Assembly (NCBI GenBank): GCA_025360045.1
Contig: JANYCY010000095.1
Coordinates: forward strand, 124,001 to 188,000
DNA from: Janthinobacterium sp.
GTDB taxonomy: Bacteria; Pseudomonadota; Gammaproteobacteria; Burkholderiales; Chitinibacteraceae
Length of the DNA stretch: 64,000 nucleotides
Direction of reading: 5' to 3'
Shown in pieces: positions 46,367 through 56,123 of this stretch. Both the position numbers and the translations under genes were made by a program. The notes beneath the pieces are model-generated. The model was not told the DNA's origin. It did not search any database and worked only from the letters and a program-made list of their open reading frames with translations. How positions within the stretch are numbered: position 1 is the first letter of the stretch; each line of letters starts with the position of its first letter.

Positions 46367-49291
46367 TTAAAACTCTTCCCAATCACCATCATCAGCCGTA
46401 GGGCTAGGTAATTTCTTACCTGTGCTTCCCCCTCCCCCGGCCTTTTTCGGCGCAGGTGAGTGACTAATTTGCGGAGTACGCGCCACAGGGGCAGCGCTAC
46501 GCGGTGCGGCTAGCTGCTTGGTGGCCATACCCGCATGCTGGTAAGCCGCTCCCACTTTAAACACGGCGATAGCATCCGCCAGACTACCCGCTTGCTCTTC
46601 CAAGCTCTCGGCAGCGGCGGCGGCTTCTTCAACCAGCGCAGCATTTTGCTGGGTGTTTTCATCCATCTGCACCACGGCCTGATTCACTTGCTCGATCCCT
46701 GAGCTTTGCTCTGCACTGGCCGCAGAGATTTCGCTCATGATGTCGGTGACGCGTTTCACTGCAGACACCACCTCTTGCATGGTGCGCCCTGCATCGTCAA
46801 CCAAGCGAGAACCTAACTCGACCTTCAGTACCGAATCGCCAATCAGGGTTTTAATTTCCTTCGCTGCTGCTGCCGAGCGTTGTGCCAAGTTACGCACTTC
46901 GCTGGCCACCACAGCAAAGCCTCTACCCTGCTCACCGGCCCTAGCCGCTTCAACCGCCGCATTCAGCGCTAAGATGTTGGTTTGGAAGGCAATACCATCA
47001 ATAACCGAAATAATATCGACAATTTTCTTGGCGCTATTATTGATTTCCGACATGGTTGAAACCACTTCCGCCACCACTCCACCGCCTTTCACTGCGATAT
47101 CCGATGCACCAATCGCCAACTGATTAGCCTGCTTAGCGTTCTCAGCATTTTGTTTCACGGTACCCGTTAGCTCTTCCATGCTCGACGCGGTTTCTTCCAA
47201 GCTAGCGGCTTGTTGCTCGGTACGGCTAGATAGATTGTTATTGCCTGCGGCAATTTCTTGCGATGCTGTATTAATCAAGCCGACCGAATCTTTAATTTGC
47301 ATGACGATTTCAGATAAACGCTCGCCGGTTAAATTGCAATCGTCTTTTAATTGCCCCAAGGTGCCTTTGTATTCATCGTTAATGGTTTCAGACAAATCAC
47401 CTCGCGCCAAGGCCCCCAAGACCCTAACTACATCGGCTAAGCCTTTTTCATTAGACGCCATCAATTGATTAATGCCTTCACACAGACCGAGGGTGAAGCC
47501 TTCTTTACCATCAAGCTTGGCACGCCTAGAGAAGTCACCATTCACTGCGGCTGCTTCAACAATATCGGCAATCTCTACCTCTACAGCCACCTCTTGCGTT
47601 CTATCCAGCCATTCAACCACCGTGCCTTGGCGTACACCGCTATCATCAGAGACTGGATTTGCCACCAATTTAAAGGTACGTCCGCCCACTACAATTTCAG
47701 TGGTGTAAGTGCTACGCAAATTGGCCAGCATATCACGCTGATGTGCTGGGTTTTTGTGGAATACATCCACGTTTTGCCCGATTAACTTATTCACATCAAA
47801 CTGCGGTAAAACCTTGCGTAATTCATTTTGTGCCGCACTAAGCATACTAACCACAGATCTATTCATGTAAATAATTTCACGCTCATTATTTGCAATCATG
47901 ACATTGGTCGTACAGCCATCCAGCGCCGCTTTAATACGCCCATTATCAGCGCCAATTTTACGTTCAGCCTCCAAGCGTTTTTCTTCAGCCACTTGAGCAA
48001 TCAATTCAGCGGAAAGATCTTGCCACTCAACCACTGTTCCTAAACGTTCACTATTTACGCCCAATACTGGCGAAGCAATTAAGCCAAAGGTCCGCCCCCC
48101 CACCACAATCCGTGTTTTATATACGCTACGTAAATTGGCCAGCATATCTTTTTGATGAGATGGATTTTTATGGAAAATATCTACGGAGACCCCACCAGCC
48201 TGTATATCTCGTAGATTAAACTGAGGTAAATCTTTACGAATATCAGACTCAGCCACTGACAGCATTTCAAGCACAGCTTTATTGGTGTAGATAATATGTC
48301 GATCATTATCTGCAATCATTACATTAGAGGTGACACTATCTAAAGCAGATTTAATTCGTGAATTATCTGCAGCAAGCTGATCTGCTCTATTACTAATAAA
48401 AAGACTATCCGTTCGATCTTGCCATTCAACCACGGTTCCAATTCGAGCTTGAGTTTCAGAAAAGACCGGTGTAACTAATAGCCGGAAAGTTCGCCCCCCC
48501 AGAACCAGCTGAGTATCATGTGCCGTTTTCAAGCCCGCTAGCATATTTCTTTGAAACGCAGGGCTTTTATGAAATACATCAATACAACTTCCTAATACTT
48601 TGGATGCAGAAAATTGAGGTAAGTCTTTACGAATATCTGCTTCAGCCTTACTCAGCATTTCTTCCATAGAAGCATTGGTATAAATAATATTATAATTTTC
48701 ATCTGCCATCATGACATTAGTCGATGCTACATCTAATGCTGATTTCAAATTTGCACTTTCTACGGCATTCGTCATATCGGAGGCAAATTTAATTACCTTA
48801 TAAGGCTTACCATTCACATCAAAAACAGGATTGTAACTTGCTTGAATCCAAACGGGTTTCCCTCCCTTACCAATTCGCTTATAGATTCCAGAATCAAAAT
48901 CACCCCGTCTTAATTTATCCCAAAATGCAATATATTCAGAACTTTGTCGCTGGGCCGGATCAACAAACATACTATGGTGCTGATCTTTAATTTCACTTAA
49001 ACGATAACCTAAACAATTCAAAAAATTGTCATTCGCAGTCAATATTTTTCCATTGAGATCAAACTCAACGACTGCCTGCGCTTTTTCTATCGCATCAGAT
49101 TTTGCTTTAAATTCTTGCACCTCTTCTTGCAAGCTAAGCATTTTCTTTTTGGTCGCTTCTTCTTTTGCAGGATCAAAGGCGAGCTCTGCCTTCATGGCTT
49201 TTGATCTAAATTCTTGCACTTCTTCTTGCAAACTAAGAATCTGCTTTCTAGTTGCTTCTTCTTTCGCTGGATCTGAAAATAAATTGAACAT
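46367..49291 (-). CDS. cytoplasmic multi-PAS methyl-accepting chemotaxis protein with C-terminal DWEEF
   Basis: The 974-aa protein has no membrane segment. In order it has a coiled-coil made of two 33-residue repeats (residues 7-39, 40-72), a canonical PAS (about 65-175), three mutually similar PAS-like units (about 185-293, 316-425, 456-563), a HAMP-like linker (574-665), and an MCP signalling domain with the hairpin tip [21 protein letters not shown] flexible Pro/Ala/Gly tail ends in DWEEF, the x-W-x-x-F CheR-docking type seen in Pseudomonas Aer2/McpB (GWEEF). Each PAS-like unit carries I(I)YxN and VDVFHK-like motifs. It likely senses an internal redox, gas or metabolite cue. AAGGAG precedes the ATG. 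Confidence 0.94.
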   Translation of the reverse strand: MFNLFSDPAKEEATRKQILSLQEEVQEFRSKAMKAELAFDPAKEEATKKKMLSLQEEVQEFKAKSDAIEKAQAVVEFDLNGKILTANDNFLNCLGYRLSEIKDQHHSMFVDPAQRQSSEYIAFWDKLRRGDFDSGIYKRIGKGGKPVWIQASYNPVFDVNGKPYKVIKFASDMTNAVESANLKSALDVASTNVMMADENYNIIYTNASMEEMLSKAEADIRKDLPQFSASKVLGSCIDVFHKSPAFQRNMLAGLKTAHDTQLVLGGRTFRLLVTPVFSETQARIGTVVEWQDRTDSLFISNRADQLAADNSRIKSALDSVTSNVMIADNDRHIIYTNKAVLEMLSVAESDIRKDLPQFNLRDIQAGGVSVDIFHKNPSHQKDMLANLRSVYKTRIVVGGRTFGLIASPVLGVNSERLGTVVEWQDLSAELIAQVAEEKRLEAERKIGADNGRIKAALDGCTTNVMIANNEREIIYMNRSVVSMLSAAQNELRKVLPQFDVNKLIGQNVDVFHKNPAHQRDMLANLRSTYTTEIVVGGRTFKLVANPVSDDSGVRQGTVVEWLDRTQEVAVEVEIADIVEAAAVNGDFSRRAKLDGKEGFTLGLCEGINQLMASNEKGLADVVRVLGALARGDLSETINDEYKGTLGQLKDDCNLTGERLSEIVMQIKDSVGLINTASQEIAAGNNNLSSRTEQQAASLEETASSMEELTGTVKQNAENAKQANQLAIGASDIAVKGGGVVAEVVSTMSEINNSAKKIVDIISVIDGIAFQTNILALNAAVEAARAGEQGRGFAVVASEVRNLAQRSAAAAKEIKTLIGDSVLKVELGSRLVDDAGRTMQEVVSAVKRVTDIMSEISAASAEQSSGIEQVNQAVVQMDENTQQNAALVEEAAAAAESLEEQAGSLADAIAVFKVGAAYQHAGMATKQLAAPRSAAPVARTPQISHSPAPKKAGGGGSTGKKLPSPTADDGDWEEF
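49076..49273 (-). repeat. 99-bp tandem duplication in the 5' end of the large MCP gene
   Basis: Two adjacent 33-codon units encode [20 protein letters not shown] and [20 protein letters not shown], each followed by a matching EF(R/K)xK segment. The duplication is in frame and lengthens the N-terminal coiled coil. Confidence 0.92.
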
Positions 49292-49313
49292 AATGTGCTC
49301 CTTGAATCATTGA

Positions 49314-49799
49314 TTAAGCTGTTACGGCAACATGATCGACCAATGACATATCATTACTGGTCATTAATTTCTCAATATCAACAAGGATAATCATGCGTTC
49401 CTCTAGGGTGCCTAATCCTTGAATATAGGCAGTATCGAGAACCGCACCAAATTCCGGAGCCGGTTTAACGTGATTAGCCGCCAAAGTTAAAACATCTGAA
49501 ACACCATCTACTACAATACCCACCGTTCTGTTCGCCACATTCAAGATAATGACAACAGTAAAATGGTCGTACATAATATTGCCTAGACCAAATTTAATTC
49601 TTAAATCGACAATAGGCACAATATTGCCGCGTAAATTAATAACGCCTTTAATAAAAGCAGGCACATTGGCAATGCTGGTCACCGCATCATAGCCACGAAT
49701 CTCCTGCACCTTTAAAATATCAATGCCATATTCCTCGTTGCCCAATGCAAAAACGAGAATTTCACGAGCGGCATCTGGGTGATCTAAACCATTATCCAT
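49314..49799 (-). CDS. cheW: chemotaxis coupling protein CheW
   Basis: The 161-aa CheW domain has [22 protein letters not shown] at the start and [21 protein letters not shown] in the core. It links receptors to CheA of the same cluster. AGAGGACC and GGAG lie just ahead of the ATG. It follows cheA by 37 bp and precedes the large MCP gene by 22 bp. Confidence 0.96.
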   Translation of the reverse strand: MDNGLDHPDAAREILVFALGNEEYGIDILKVQEIRGYDAVTSIANVPAFIKGVINLRGNIVPIVDLRIKFGLGNIMYDHFTVVIILNVANRTVGIVVDGVSDVLTLAANHVKPAPEFGAVLDTAYIQGLGTLEERMIILVDIEKLMTSNDMSLVDHVAVTA

Positions 49800-49836
49800 C
49801 TCCGGTCCTCTTTAAAATGAATTCGATTAGAAACAC

Positions 49837-51975
49837 TCAAGCTGCAACGGCTCGAGTTAATCCTTGGCTAATATGTACTAATTGGGCCACATCTAAAATA
49901 AATGCAACGTGCCCATCACCCATAATAGTGGCTCCTGCAACCCCAGGTACTTTGCGATAGTTTGTTTCTAGATTTTTAACCACCACCTGATGCTGGCCTA
50001 ATAAATCATCAACAAACATCGCTACTTTTTCGCCCTCAGCCTCTAATATAATCACCAAACCCTCGTGAAACTGTGTGACTTTAGGTGGTACATTAAATAT
50101 TTCATGCAAAGCAATTAAAGGTAGATATTCACCACGCACATTAATCACTCGCCCCTTACCTGCCATTGTTTTAACTTCATCCGGCCTTGGTTGTAAAGAT
50201 TCAATAATAAAAGCCAAAGGAATTAAATAAATTTCTTCCCCTACAGAAATAGACATGCCATCCAAAATGGCTAAAGTCAAAGGCAAACGAATACTCATGG
50301 TGGAGCCAATACCATACATCGAGCTAATTTCGATTCGCCCCCCCATAGATTGAATATTTCGGCGCACCACATCCATTCCCACGCCACGCCCTGATACATC
50401 GGTAACTTGAGCGGCAGTGGAGAAGCCTGCTTCAAAAATAAGCAACCAAACTTCCCCATCCGTCATACCATCATGCACAGCAATATCACGCTCACGGGCT
50501 TTAGCTAAAATACGTTCACGATTTAGCCCTGCACCATCATCAGCAACTTCAATCACAATATTGCCGCCTTGATGGAAGGCGCGTAACGTGAGCGTTCCAG
50601 TCGGCGATTTTCCTTTGGCAATTCGTTCATCCGGCAATTCAATTCCATGATCTAGACTATTTCTAACTAAGTGAGTTAAAGGATCAGAAAGCTTTTCAAT
50701 AAACCCTTTATCTAATTCAGTACTTTCACCAATAAGCTTTAATTCAATTTTTTTATTTAGTTTTCCAGCTAAATCACGAACCAAGCGAGGGAAACGACTA
50801 AATACGAAAGAAATAGGCATCATGCGAATCGACATCACTGATTCTTGCAACTCCCGAGTATTTCGTTCTAATTGCCCAACACCGGAAAGCATATTTTCAT
50901 GAATAACAGGATCAAGATTCAGCGCAGTTTGCACCAGCATCGATTGCGTAATCACCAACTCACCCACTAGATTAAGGAGTTGATCGACTTTTTCTACGCT
51001 GACACGGATAGAAGTATCGGCAGCAGCTGCCGTTGATTTCACTGCGGCAGCCGTGGGTGCCGCTTTAGATTTCACAGAAGGTGGCTCATCCTCAGCTTTT
51101 AACTCTTTGGCAAGAGGACTCACAGCGGCCCCTAATACCTTGGGCCTAGGCTCAAAGAAGCCATATCCAGAGCCATCCGTCACGGTTTCTGCTTCTACCG
51201 GTGCAGGCGGCGGCGCAACTTCAGTAAAGAAGCCGTAACCATCTCCCCCCTCTAAAGCGTTAGGCTTAGCGGGCTCATCATCGGTAAAAAACCCATAACC
51301 ATCACCATCACTTGGTTTTCCGGCCTCTACGGCAATAGGAGGAGCAATACGTATTCTTGAAAGCTCGATGGCAAAAGCCAAGGTATCCACAATTTCTTGG
51401 GGCGCTGAGGTGGTTTGTAAGTGATAAACCCAGTCGCTTTCAGCGCCTCCAGTTGTGCTTGAAGCCAGCTCACCATAGCCCACTAGAGCCCTGAGCACAG
51501 CAGCTTCATCAAAAGCGGCCCCTGCGGCTACAATGACACACACACTATCAACGTCAGTCTCTTCATCTATAGGTGCTTCACCCGCAGATTCATTCGCAAA
51601 TTTTTCCAGCAAAGTGGTTATTTCTTTTGCTGCTTCCAAATCAGCGCGGCCCCCATCACGGTGGGCCGATAAAATATTCTGTAATACATCTCCACTTCGC
51701 AAAAACACATCAATCATATCTGCGCGCAGATCTAATTCATTTTTTCGAATGCGATCTAGCAAGTTTTCCAAAATATGAGTGACTGCGGCTAAATCAGTAA
51801 AACCAAATGTAGCTGCACCCCCCTTAATCGAATGAGCGGCACGAAAGATAGCGTTTAGATCTTCACTATCTGGCTCATCCAGACTTAGCTTCAGCAAAAT
51901 GGATTCCATTGTTGCTAGATGCTCTGCAGCTTCATCAAAGAAAACTGCAATAAACTGGCTCATATCAATCGCCAT
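49837..51975 (-). CDS. cheA: chemotaxis histidine kinase CheA (Che2/F7-type cluster) with three GYGFF motifs
   Basis: The product is 712 aa from ATG 51975 (MAIDMSQFIAVFFDEAAEHL) behind a very strong AAGGAGGGGG; the frame to 52017 begins with TTG. The Hpt domain has phospho-His48 in FRAAHSIKGGAATFG. A compact domain spans about residues 140-215. A linker follows with DGDGYGFF, GGDGYGFF and DGSGYGFF at about residues 224, 244 and 267. Then come dimerisation (VDQLLNLVGELVITQSML), the GHKL ATPase (HLVRNSLDHGIE, DDGAGLN, SGRGVGMDVV) and a CheW-like domain. It phosphorylates the adjacent CheY and CheB. The gene order fits the Pseudomonas Che2 cluster. Confidence 0.96.
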   Translation of the reverse strand: MAIDMSQFIAVFFDEAAEHLATMESILLKLSLDEPDSEDLNAIFRAAHSIKGGAATFGFTDLAAVTHILENLLDRIRKNELDLRADMIDVFLRSGDVLQNILSAHRDGGRADLEAAKEITTLLEKFANESAGEAPIDEETDVDSVCVIVAAGAAFDEAAVLRALVGYGELASSTTGGAESDWVYHLQTTSAPQEIVDTLAFAIELSRIRIAPPIAVEAGKPSDGDGYGFFTDDEPAKPNALEGGDGYGFFTEVAPPPAPVEAETVTDGSGYGFFEPRPKVLGAAVSPLAKELKAEDEPPSVKSKAAPTAAAVKSTAAAADTSIRVSVEKVDQLLNLVGELVITQSMLVQTALNLDPVIHENMLSGVGQLERNTRELQESVMSIRMMPISFVFSRFPRLVRDLAGKLNKKIELKLIGESTELDKGFIEKLSDPLTHLVRNSLDHGIELPDERIAKGKSPTGTLTLRAFHQGGNIVIEVADDGAGLNRERILAKARERDIAVHDGMTDGEVWLLIFEAGFSTAAQVTDVSGRGVGMDVVRRNIQSMGGRIEISSMYGIGSTMSIRLPLTLAILDGMSISVGEEIYLIPLAFIIESLQPRPDEVKTMAGKGRVINVRGEYLPLIALHEIFNVPPKVTQFHEGLVIILEAEGEKVAMFVDDLLGQHQVVVKNLETNYRKVPGVAGATIMGDGHVAFILDVAQLVHISQGLTRAVAA

Positions 51976-52009
51976 ACCCCCTCCTTCTGCGGCAAGCTCA
52001 GCTAAATCA

Positions 52010-52375
52010 CTAGCCAATCACTTTGCGCACAACTTCGAGTAATTTTTGAGGGTCAAATGGTTTAACGAGCCAACCTGTTGCACCTGCCGTTTTGCCTTGC
52101 ATCTTCATTGCATCACTCGACTCGGTGGTGAGCATGAGCATGGGCGTCGATTTATATTGTGGCGTTGCTCGGAGTGTCTTAATCAGCGTTAAGCCATCCA
52201 TACCGGGCATATTCTGATCAGTCAGAATCAAATCAACCTGTGTTTTTTTAGCTTGCTGTACCCCTAGATTTCCATCACTGGCCTCCACCACCTCGTAGCC
52301 TGCACTTTTCAGCGTAAACACTACCATCTGCCGAATTGAGGCAGAATCATCGACTGTCAGAATTTTTTTAGCCAT
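52010..52375 (-). CDS. cheY: CheY-type single-domain response regulator of the second chemotaxis cluster
   Basis: The product is 121 aa from ATG 52375 (MAKKILTVDDSASIRQM), with GGAGGG upstream. The acidic pocket is DD, phospho-acceptor Asp is in LILTDQNMPGMDG, the switch Thr is in MLTTESS, and Lys is in WLVKPFDP. The KxxGATGWLVKPF style is common in F7-type CheY. Its 3' end overlaps the untranslated start of cheA. The output is unlikely to be the flagellar switch if the cluster behaves like Pseudomonas Che2, but that is inference. Confidence 0.94.
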   Translation of the reverse strand: MAKKILTVDDSASIRQMVVFTLKSAGYEVVEASDGNLGVQQAKKTQVDLILTDQNMPGMDGLTLIKTLRATPQYKSTPMLMLTTESSDAMKMQGKTAGATGWLVKPFDPQKLLEVVRKVIG

Positions 52376-52491
52376 ATTCCCTCCAACCATGTAGTAATAG
52401 CCATATAATTTGTTTCCACACAAACTACGCACCGTGTTTTTAAATGGTATTGATGCGAAAAACAAATAGCATATGGTGCGTCACACTAAAG

Positions 52492-53688
52492 TTAAAATAA
52501 ATCAATATCACCACTACCCATATTGTCTTGAGATACTGGGTTTTTGTGCATCGCATCTGCAAGTAACATTGAACGCTCACCCAAATCTTGTAATTCAGCC
52601 ATTTTATCTTTCCATGCACGCACTGGGTTTTTCTGATTTGCAATATAGCCATAAATTAATGCCAGTGCTTCTTGTATTTCTGACTGCGCAACAACTCGAC
52701 CTTTCGCATGTAATAATAGCTGATTCACTAAATCCTGAAACTGTAAGCCACGTACGGCATTAGAAACGCCGCTTTCCACTTGAACCGCAATTTTTGCTAA
52801 TTCACTGACAACAGATTCAATATTTTTATTCATCTCACCGATACTCGACATTGTCTGCTCAACTTGCATTTTGGATTGCATCGATTTACTCATATCCTGT
52901 GAGGCCAATTTCATAATAGCCTCTTCTGCTATAGCCACTGAAGCATGAATTTGCCGGACATTACCGCGTATTTGCCGACTAAAGTGATTAGTTCGCATTG
53001 AAAGCGCCCTCACTTCATCGGCAACCACTGCAAATCCTCTACCGGCCTCTCCTGCACGGGCGGCTTCAATTGCGGCATTTAATGCAAGTAAGTTTGTTTG
53101 CTTTGCAATTGCCTCAATTTCACCTAATACACCAAGCACTTCTTCTACCACTCTTCCGACCTGCTCCATTTGATCAACAAGGCCCATCGCGGTATATGAA
53201 TTTGAAACAATACTTTCTACAAAAATCGTAAGGATTTCAGATGTTTCAGAAACAAAACTTTCAAAACCATTTCCGCTCTCTCCTGCGGCATGCTTGAAAA
53301 GAGACTCCGCCATTTCTTTTTGTAAGCGAGATTGATCTGCAATCTCTACAAAGCCATTCATTAAAGCGGGAATAGCATCAGCAAAAATCTCAACCGCCCG
53401 CTTTATTTCATCATCTGCAAGTTGCAATTGAGAGGCAGTAAACAAACACATATCTGATTGTTTTTGTAATGATCCCCCCATATGCTGGAGATCTTGAAAC
53501 TGTGCCTCTTCCAAGCCCATCGTTGTTTCTTGCCGGCCAAATCTAATAATAAATACAGGCCCCCATGCCGCAATTAATCCCCCCACAAGCAATAGCGATA
53601 GTGAGGGACTAAGCCATGCAAGCAACAAGATTGCAATACTTACAAAAGAAGCGAAAGCAATCAAAATAAGCAGGGACTTTTTAAACAT
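52492..53688 (-). CDS. small membrane-anchored MCP-like protein with CheZ-type D-x-x-x-Q motif and C-terminal GDIDLF
   Basis: The product is 398 aa from ATG 53688 ([12 protein letters not shown]), with GAGG upstream; codons before it begin with TTG. Two adjacent membrane helices (residues 4-25 and 29-49) leave almost no periplasmic domain. The MCP signalling tip is [20 protein letters not shown] (residues 194-213). It is followed by [20 protein letters not shown], where Asp319 and Gln323 match the CheZ catalytic spacing. The protein ends GSGDIDLF. The usual methylation helices are short. It is transcribed just ahead of cheY-cheA and may be a local CheY-P phosphatase or a scaffold. Confidence 0.75.
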   Translation of the reverse strand: MFKKSLLILIAFASFVSIAILLLAWLSPSLSLLLVGGLIAAWGPVFIIRFGRQETTMGLEEAQFQDLQHMGGSLQKQSDMCLFTASQLQLADDEIKRAVEIFADAIPALMNGFVEIADQSRLQKEMAESLFKHAAGESGNGFESFVSETSEILTIFVESIVSNSYTAMGLVDQMEQVGRVVEEVLGVLGEIEAIAKQTNLLALNAAIEAARAGEAGRGFAVVADEVRALSMRTNHFSRQIRGNVRQIHASVAIAEEAIMKLASQDMSKSMQSKMQVEQTMSSIGEMNKNIESVVSELAKIAVQVESGVSNAVRGLQFQDLVNQLLLHAKGRVVAQSEIQEALALIYGYIANQKNPVRAWKDKMAELQDLGERSMLLADAMHKNPVSQDNMGSGDIDLF

Positions 53689-54002
53689 AAAAAACCTCAG
53701 ATTCAATACGCATAAGCGATGACAAAACGTCCTCCTGCTTTGTAATAGTAAAGATAGCTTATTTGGCTAAAATTGAAACCAAAACCATTACTAAAATCAC
53801 AGCGTCATTTAGCCCATGCCTAGAGAAAGCAATAAGAAGAAAAACTTTTTATGTGAAAGAGACGAGCAGGCATCCGCAGCCTAAGCAATTTGATCGAATC
53901 AGATCACCTAGCCGAGTTGAATATAGGCCTTATTATATTTAGCCGAAATAAATAGACTGATATGGGGAAAAAAGAAAATATAATCAAGCAGCGGAGGAGC
54001 CG
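53689..54002. other. 314-bp gap between the HsbR-like and MCP-like genes
   Basis: The gap is AT-rich with no gene. A short hairpin, AGCGG..CCGCT (about 53991-54003), overlaps the stop region of the HsbR-like gene and could act as its terminator, followed on the minus strand by an AT-rich tract. A promoter for the MCP-like gene and the che cluster probably lies here, but I cannot assign one. Confidence 0.4.
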
Positions 54003-55724
54003 CTACACGGCTTCAGTACGAGGGATATAATAAGCAACAACTTCATTTCCCGTACCATGGTATTGAGCAGACGCGCATAGCGATCTAACGAGGGCAATAC
54101 CACGACCAAATGCAAACTGATGCGTTAATGCAGCACTACTAACATGTAATTGAGACCAATCAAAACCTGGGCCACTATCTTTTACTCTGATTCTGAGTAC
54201 GTCTTTTCCATCATAATGCAAGCCGGTCAAATCAATTTCTATTCGGCCTTCCGTTAATCTCTCCAAGCGATTGGCCCGTTCGCACAAATATTGCTCCATT
54301 CCGTCAACACCGCGCTTCATCGATGAATTAAGACCTAAAACACCATGATCTAAAGCATTCACAAATAACTCAGTCAAAATTAAAAAAACATCTGATTGAC
54401 TAAATACAAGAGAGCGAACTCCACCAATAAAATTCATCATAAATGGCACAGTATTGATATGCCGAATTTCATCAACCCCAAGCGCCACACTATAGCGCCA
54501 TGCACTTTCACCTAGGGCGGCTAAAGTAGAAATATTGACTTCTTCTGTAATAGGAAAAATTCGCTCCTTAGATACGGCAGTCGCTTTATCACCGAAATAA
54601 GCCAGCACCAAAGAAATATCATCATGGTGAGCTTCACCCTCTAAGAACTCAGCAAGGTCTTTTTGTGCATGAGCCAATCGTTGATCGCCAGGGACTTCGG
54701 CCAGCACTTTCAGCAGTCGATCTAAACCGTAATCCCCTTTAGTAGAATGGCGTGCTTCAATTAGTCCATCAGAATAAGCCGCTAAACAGGCTGGCTCATT
54801 AAAATAATAACGATCGGTCATTACATCCATCGCATTAGTCGGCACAATGCCGAGGGGCAAATGCGATGATTTCCAAGTGTGCTTTACTTCTCCGCTTGGG
54901 GACAAAACTTGCACTGATGGCATGCCCCCATTCCAGACCTCAATACAGCCCGCTGATTCATCAATTGAAATTAAGACTAAGGCAACAAAACGACCAACCG
55001 GTAAAACCTGCCTTACCTTATTATTCATCTCAATTAAAATATCTGAGATGGTATAACCTTTTTCCGTCATGGTATAAAAAGGCTGGGTTAGGGGAAGTAC
55101 ATTGAGCGCAGCAGTTAAACCATGCCCAATTCCATCTGCCAACATCAAATACAGAGCTTGGCCTGGAGTACGTGCAGCTGCAATTAAATCCCCCGAAAGA
55201 CTTTCAGCAGGGGATAAGTAATATTCAAACTGGGGGTCATATAATAATTCGGCATTGACCATTTGCTCCATTAAATGGCTCACGACGCGCTTTTCTTCCT
55301 CAGCACGGTCGTAATAATCTGCCAATTTAACGGACTGCTCTCTCACCTTTCGGTTGAGCTCTAGGGTGCGGCTAAATGCTTTTAATTTTGCTTCTAATAC
55401 TCGAAAATTAACGGGCTTATTAATGTAGTCATCGGCCCCTTGCTCAATGGCTTCTGCTAATTTGTTTTCTTCGCCTACCCCTGTCACAAAGACAATCGGA
55501 ACCCAATTCTCATTCGCTTCATGCTTAATCGCAACAGCCGCTTCAAGGCCTGACATAACGGGCATCATCATGTCCATTAAAACTAAGTCAGGCCTTTCAA
55601 GCCGCCATATTTCCAATGCCTCCAGCCCATTGCGAGCCTGAATAGCCTTATGCCCCAATGCCTCGACAAATCGAGAAATTAGTAAAAGTACAGATTCAGT
55701 ATCGTCAACAACTAGAATTTTCAT
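54003..55724 (-). CDS. hsbR: response regulator with PP2C phosphatase and anti-sigma kinase domains, HsbR-like
   Basis: The 573-aa protein has three parts. A receiver (Asp51 in LVLMDMMMPVMSG) covers residues 1-125, followed by a coiled linker. A SpoIIE/PP2C phosphatase covers about 175-400 (SLSGDLIAAARTPGQALYLM, ADGIGHG, AYSDGLIEARHS, HHDDISLVLAYFG). A GHKL serine-kinase domain is at the end (ILTELFVNALDHGVLGL, RVKDSGPGFDW, FGRGIALV). The order matches Pseudomonas HsbR, which phosphorylates and dephosphorylates the STAS protein HsbA in a sigma/anti-sigma partner switch. The gene is directly followed on the transcript side by the STAS gene at 55733. Start codon has a weak ribosome-binding site. 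Confidence 0.85.
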   Translation of the reverse strand: MKILVVDDTESVLLLISRFVEALGHKAIQARNGLEALEIWRLERPDLVLMDMMMPVMSGLEAAVAIKHEANENWVPIVFVTGVGEENKLAEAIEQGADDYINKPVNFRVLEAKLKAFSRTLELNRKVREQSVKLADYYDRAEEEKRVVSHLMEQMVNAELLYDPQFEYYLSPAESLSGDLIAAARTPGQALYLMLADGIGHGLTAALNVLPLTQPFYTMTEKGYTISDILIEMNNKVRQVLPVGRFVALVLISIDESAGCIEVWNGGMPSVQVLSPSGEVKHTWKSSHLPLGIVPTNAMDVMTDRYYFNEPACLAAYSDGLIEARHSTKGDYGLDRLLKVLAEVPGDQRLAHAQKDLAEFLEGEAHHDDISLVLAYFGDKATAVSKERIFPITEEVNISTLAALGESAWRYSVALGVDEIRHINTVPFMMNFIGGVRSLVFSQSDVFLILTELFVNALDHGVLGLNSSMKRGVDGMEQYLCERANRLERLTEGRIEIDLTGLHYDGKDVLRIRVKDSGPGFDWSQLHVSSAALTHQFAFGRGIALVRSLCASAQYHGTGNEVVAYYIPRTEAV

Positions 55725-55732
55725 TGTAAGCT

Positions 55733-56038
55733 TTAACGTATGATGAAAATTTTACCAAAACAGGCAATATCTAACACCTGCTTGACCGATTCTCTGCAGT
55801 TAACCAAAGCTAAACTTTTGCTCGCAGCACCAATTTTTTCTTTTAATAACAACAACATTCCTAAAGCGGAGCTATCCAAATAATTTACATTTTGGAAATC
55901 CACCAATACTTCTTTAATGCTGGGATTACTAATGAGTGTTTCACACACCTGACGAAACTCTCGGTGAGCACTGAAATCGAACTGTCCGGAGAGGACTACA
56001 CGGCCCACATCCCCTTCAATCTGCACAGTTGGCGTCAT
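55733..56038 (-). CDS. hsbA: STAS-domain anti-anti-sigma factor, HsbA-like
   Basis: The 101-aa STAS fold is complete. The switch Ser56 lies in VNYLDSSALGMLLLL, the target for the kinase domain next door. GAGGTTTGT precedes the ATG. In Pseudomonas, HsbA moves between the anti-sigma factor FlgM and the diguanylate cyclase HsbD, linking flagella with c-di-GMP. Those partners are not in this window. It lies 8 bp before the HsbR-like gene. Confidence 0.85.
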   Translation of the reverse strand: MTPTVQIEGDVGRVVLSGQFDFSAHREFRQVCETLISNPSIKEVLVDFQNVNYLDSSALGMLLLLKEKIGAASKSLALVNCRESVKQVLDIACFGKIFIIR

Positions 56039-56123
56039 ACAAACCTCAACTCCATGAAAGTTACATGTTTAAAATCACTACAAAAAACCAAGGTATGGGA
56101 AAGTTAAATATATGGTCTTGCTT

